Assembly: GCF_016592595.1 (NCBI RefSeq)
Contig: NZ_AP012977.1
Span: 992,001 to 1,056,000, forward strand
Length of the DNA: 64,000 nucleotides
From: Abyssogena phaseoliformis symbiont OG214
Lineage (GTDB): Bacteria; Pseudomonadota; Gammaproteobacteria; PS1; Pseudothioglobaceae
Direction: 5' to 3'
How positions within the stretch are numbered: position 1 is the stretch's first letter; every line of letters begins with the position of its first letter. Of this stretch, positions 61,729 through 64,000 are shown piece after piece. The notes beneath the pieces were generated by a model. It was not told the origin of the DNA and searched no databases. It was given only the letters and a program-made list of their open reading frames with translations. A program made the translations under genes and the position numbers.

Positions 61729-62160
61729 AATCCAATACTGAAGTTTATGTAAAGGCTCTTTGTCTTGAGCATGGCAACACTGCTCAAGCACATTTAAACG
61801 ATTGCCCAATTCTTCAAACACCATTTCATAATACTCATTCCGTAACTCTTCTTTATAAAGCTTGGATTTAAGCGAGGTGATGATGCTGATTAATTTTTGC
61901 TCATTTTCTTGTTTAACAGTATCAGCCGCACCAGCTTTAAACATGGCATTAGCTTTGATTTGTTGCATTTTTTGTATGTGTTTATCTTGCTCTGAATGTA
62001 AACTTATTTTAGGATAAGCCAGTCTAATGCTATCCGTTGTTACGTAGCCCTCATGGGTTTGCAGCTTGCCCGAATTGATTTGTGCTTGAATTTGAGTGCG
62101 ACTCACCCCAAGTTTACGTGCTGCTTGTGAAACGCTTAATTTAATCACATCATCCTCCAA
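61705..62160 (-). CDS. DNA-binding (helix-turn-helix) hypothetical protein
   Basis: 151 aa. The N-terminal helix-turn-helix (LSVSQAARKLGVSRTQIQAQINSGKL, about residues 8-33) resembles a MerR- or excisionase-type motif. A charged helical region (KHIQKMQQIKANAMFK, QENEQKLISIITSLKSKLYKEELRNEYYE) is probably coiled coil. No metal or ligand domain is apparent. Its role is unknown. Confidence 0.7.
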   Translation of the reverse strand: MEDDVIKLSVSQAARKLGVSRTQIQAQINSGKLQTHEGYVTTDSIRLAYPKISLHSEQDKHIQKMQQIKANAMFKAGAADTVKQENEQKLISIITSLKSKLYKEELRNEYYEMVFEELGNRLNVLEQCCHAQDKEPLHKLQYWIKNQSNLN

Positions 62161-62184
62161 AAGCCATCAAAGATAGCTGATAAA

Positions 62185-62934
62185 TTAACTAGGTTTTACT
62201 GGTTTGTCAAGTGTATTAAGATTTGTTAAAACTGAAATAATACCATTATCATTAGTATTCGGCGTGACCAATACTTTATCAAACCCGATTGAATTAACAT
62301 AAGTTTTTATTCTGTCACTTAAAACCACTAATAAATATTTTTTAAGCTTACTAATATCAAGAATTTGGCTGGATATTTCTACTAGTGATTTCATGCTGTC
62401 TATGCTGGTAATGCTAATAATACCTTCATTGCTTGATAACAGTTCATCAAGTGATTGACGATGTAGAGCGTTAATATCATGACTCACACGCTCATACACT
62501 TCAACGTATTCAACTTGATTATCTTGCTTAATTAGGCCTTGCTTTAAGGTTTCTCTACCGCCTCTACCTCTAAAAATTAAAATCGTTTTATGATGCAAGT
62601 ACTTCACACTATCAAGCGCTAAAAGCGCTTCACTGGAAGTGTTTTCTCTAGGAAAGTCGTCAATCTTTGTGTCATTCTCGCTTAGTTTTCTGGCGGTAGC
62701 ACTACCCACTGCAAAAATCTGATGATAACTCATTATTTTAAGAATTTTTAAGCCGTGTTCAACAGCATTGGCACTAATAAAAATAACCACATCATAATGA
62801 CTTTTTTCTGCCTTGGCATCAATAGGATTAAGCCTTAACGTTGGAAACAAAAGTGGCTTATTGCCACTTTTAAGCACCATAGATTGTAGTTCTTTTACTT
62901 GTAAAAGTGGTCTAGTTAGTAATACATTCACCAA
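62185..62934 (-). CDS. hemD: Uroporphyrinogen-III synthase
   Basis: Closes and inverts ring D of hydroxymethylbilane in heme and siroheme synthesis. It is 249 aa. The start VNVLLTRPLLQVKELQSMVLKSG is typical, with VVIFISANAVEHGLKI (about residues 48-63) and IISITSIDSMKSLVEIS as the usual second-domain signature. The family is poorly conserved, so identification rests on these patterns. Confidence 0.85.
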   Translation of the reverse strand: MVNVLLTRPLLQVKELQSMVLKSGNKPLLFPTLRLNPIDAKAEKSHYDVVIFISANAVEHGLKILKIMSYHQIFAVGSATARKLSENDTKIDDFPRENTSSEALLALDSVKYLHHKTILIFRGRGGRETLKQGLIKQDNQVEYVEVYERVSHDINALHRQSLDELLSSNEGIISITSIDSMKSLVEISSQILDISKLKKYLLVVLSDRIKTYVNSIGFDKVLVTPNTNDNGIISVLTNLNTLDKPVKPS

Positions 62935-63528
62935 CTAAAATCCTAGTATTTCGGCAATAATTCGTATTTTATTCAACGTTTCACTTTCTGCATGCTTGCA
63001 AATAAGTACAGTTTTTGTGTTAATAAGCGATATGTCTTGTAAAAAATCCCGAATTTGCTTTTCATCCCAAACATTAGAAGTGTAAAGAATGGGCAATTGA
63101 TTAAAATACAAATGCTTGTTTGCTATTAACTTAGTATTTAAATCAAATTTAAATTTTTTGTCAGATTGGAAGCACAATTGATAGCCATTTAATACCGCCA
63201 TTATTTCAGCATTTAGCTGCTCATCAAGTTCACAAAATAAGATAAATTGAGATTGATATTGGTGGATTGGTTTAAGTTTTGATGCAAGTTGAGTTGCATC
63301 TAATAATTGAGTCTGATCAATAGATATAACCAATTCAAACACCTCATCAGAGTCTTCTAATTCTGTAAATATTTGCTCAAGATCTTCTTCAGTGTCAATT
63401 TTTAAAGCCAAGGCTTTGAATAAGGTTGAGTAATAATCAAAACGCCATTCATTAGGCAAATCATCAGGGTAAAAATCGTCAAGTAAATCTAAGCCACTGC
63501 GGCCAATTAAAAATTCTGTTTTGTTCAT
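62935..63528 (-). CDS. Conserved hypothetical protein
   Basis: 197 aa, no signal peptide or membrane helix. It starts MNKTEFLIGRSGLDLLDDFYP, with DDLPNEWRFDYYSTLFKAL and a C-terminal VLICKHAESETLNKIRIIAEILGF. The N terminus faintly resembles DUF72 (YecE) proteins, but the family core is not evident, so no function is assigned. It is directly upstream of hemD (stop and start adjoin) and probably in the same transcript. Confidence 0.7.
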   Translation of the reverse strand: MNKTEFLIGRSGLDLLDDFYPDDLPNEWRFDYYSTLFKALALKIDTEEDLEQIFTELEDSDEVFELVISIDQTQLLDATQLASKLKPIHQYQSQFILFCELDEQLNAEIMAVLNGYQLCFQSDKKFKFDLNTKLIANKHLYFNQLPILYTSNVWDEKQIRDFLQDISLINTKTVLICKHAESETLNKIRIIAEILGF

Positions 63529-63587
63529 TTGGTTTTATATGTCTTTATAATAAGTGAAAGTTTTATACAAAGATCTCTTTATTAATT

Positions 63588-64000
63588 ATGCCGGATATTC
63601 TACTACCAATTATTGCCTTATTATCAGGTTTTGTACTTTTAATTTGGAGTGCGGATGAATTTACTGAAAATGGGGCAAAAATTGCCAATATCTTTAAAGT
63701 ATCGCCACTCATTATTGGATTAATTATCTTTGGATTTGGCACCAGCGTACCTGAAATGTTAGTATCAGCACTTGCTGCCATGGAGGGCAATACAGGACTT
63801 AGTATTGGTAATGCGATTGGTTCTAATATTTTTAATATTGCGCTTGTATTAGGCATTAGTGCAATTATTGCTCCAATTGAAGTGCAAGGGGATATTTTTA
63901 AAAAAGAATGGCTGTTTTTAATGATTGCCACACTTTATGCAGGGCTACTGTTGTGGGATTATCGTCTTGATTTTACAGACGGCATGGTTTTATTATCTTT
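63588..64000 (+). CDS. Calcium/sodium antiporter (YrbG/CaxB family), 3' end outside the window
   Basis: The first 137 codons are present. The first alpha repeat is clear: LIWSADEFTENGAKIANIFKVSPLIIGLIIFGFGTSVPEMLVSALAAMEGN, then IGNAIGSNIFNIALVLGISA. These are the ion-binding (GTSVPE, GSNIFN) motifs of K+-dependent Na+/Ca2+ exchangers. The protein should be about 310-330 aa in full. It could use the Na+ gradient made by the oxaloacetate decarboxylase to export Ca2+. Confidence 0.92.
   Translation, partial: MPDILLPIIALLSGFVLLIWSADEFTENGAKIANIFKVSPLIIGLIIFGFGTSVPEMLVSALAAMEGNTGLSIGNAIGSNIFNIALVLGISAIIAPIEVQGDIFKKEWLFLMIATLYAGLLLWDYRLDFTDGMVLLS

Overview
The window is AT-rich bacterial DNA from a gammaproteobacterium. 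It carries the classic block tRNA-Tyr/Gly/Thr - tuf - tRNA-Trp - secE - nusG - rplKAJL - rpoBC. Other genes and remnants suggest a sulfur-oxidising relative of the SUP05 / Candidatus Ruthia / Vesicomyosocius group of chemosynthetic symbionts: a sulfide:quinone-reductase-like flavoprotein, a broken soeABC sulfite dehydrogenase, a broken persulfide dioxygenase, and a small set of biosynthetic genes separated by decaying ones. The genus is inferred from recalled gene families, not from a database search.

Layout. 1-12.5 kb (minus strand) holds rpoC (3' end outside the window), rpoB, rplL, rplJ, rplA, rplK, nusG, secE, tRNA-Trp, tuf and three tRNAs, with a good sigma-70 promoter at the head. 12.6-18.6 kb has malic enzyme, gcvP and a HIT hydrolase, with remnants of a succinate dehydrogenase iron-sulfur subunit and another broken gene between them. 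18.7-38.3 kb is mostly a gene graveyard: soeABC, an NTF2-like lipoprotein, an AraC regulator, a lipoprotein, an SMR transporter, DUF4395, persulfide dioxygenase, DUF2238, vapC, a periplasmic ATP-dependent DNA ligase, recQ, cytochrome b561, an EF-hand protein and an ECF sigma factor. Intact genes interspersed there include the SQR-like protein, a nitroreductase, a hydrolase-TlpA fusion, YciI and dapB. 38.3-54.2 kb is mainly intact biosynthesis and envelope genes (kdsA, trpC, osmC, thiG, bioF, bioH, purE, purK, folD, kdsB, a Trm112-like gene, lpxK, lolC, lolD), with a shattered S9 peptidase and a PsiE-like pseudogene. 54.2-60.4 kb is one minus-strand operon: oadG-oadA-oadB-panD, followed by a dead carrier protein, a dead adenylation enzyme and a dead acyltransferase. 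60.4-64 kb has tRNA-Leu, infA, metF, hemD, two unknown genes and the start of a Na+/Ca2+ exchanger.

The retained genes make cofactors (biotin, thiamine, pantothenate, folate, heme), amino acids, purines and lipid A/Kdo. They also interconvert C4 and C3 acids, using malic enzyme and a sodium-pumping oxaloacetate decarboxylase. The lost genes cover regulation, DNA repair, accessory sulfur oxidation, transport and toxin-antitoxin functions, which fits ongoing genome reduction in a host-restricted nutritional symbiont. About 24 pseudogenes can be read in roughly 43 kb, most with two or more independent lesions, while the ribosomal, polymerase and biosynthetic genes around them are clean.

The most novel-looking items are the panD-coupled carrier/adenylation/acyltransferase module, the hydrolase-thioredoxin fusion beside the persulfide dioxygenase remnant, and two heptanucleotide tandem repeats, one of which abuts a start codon.
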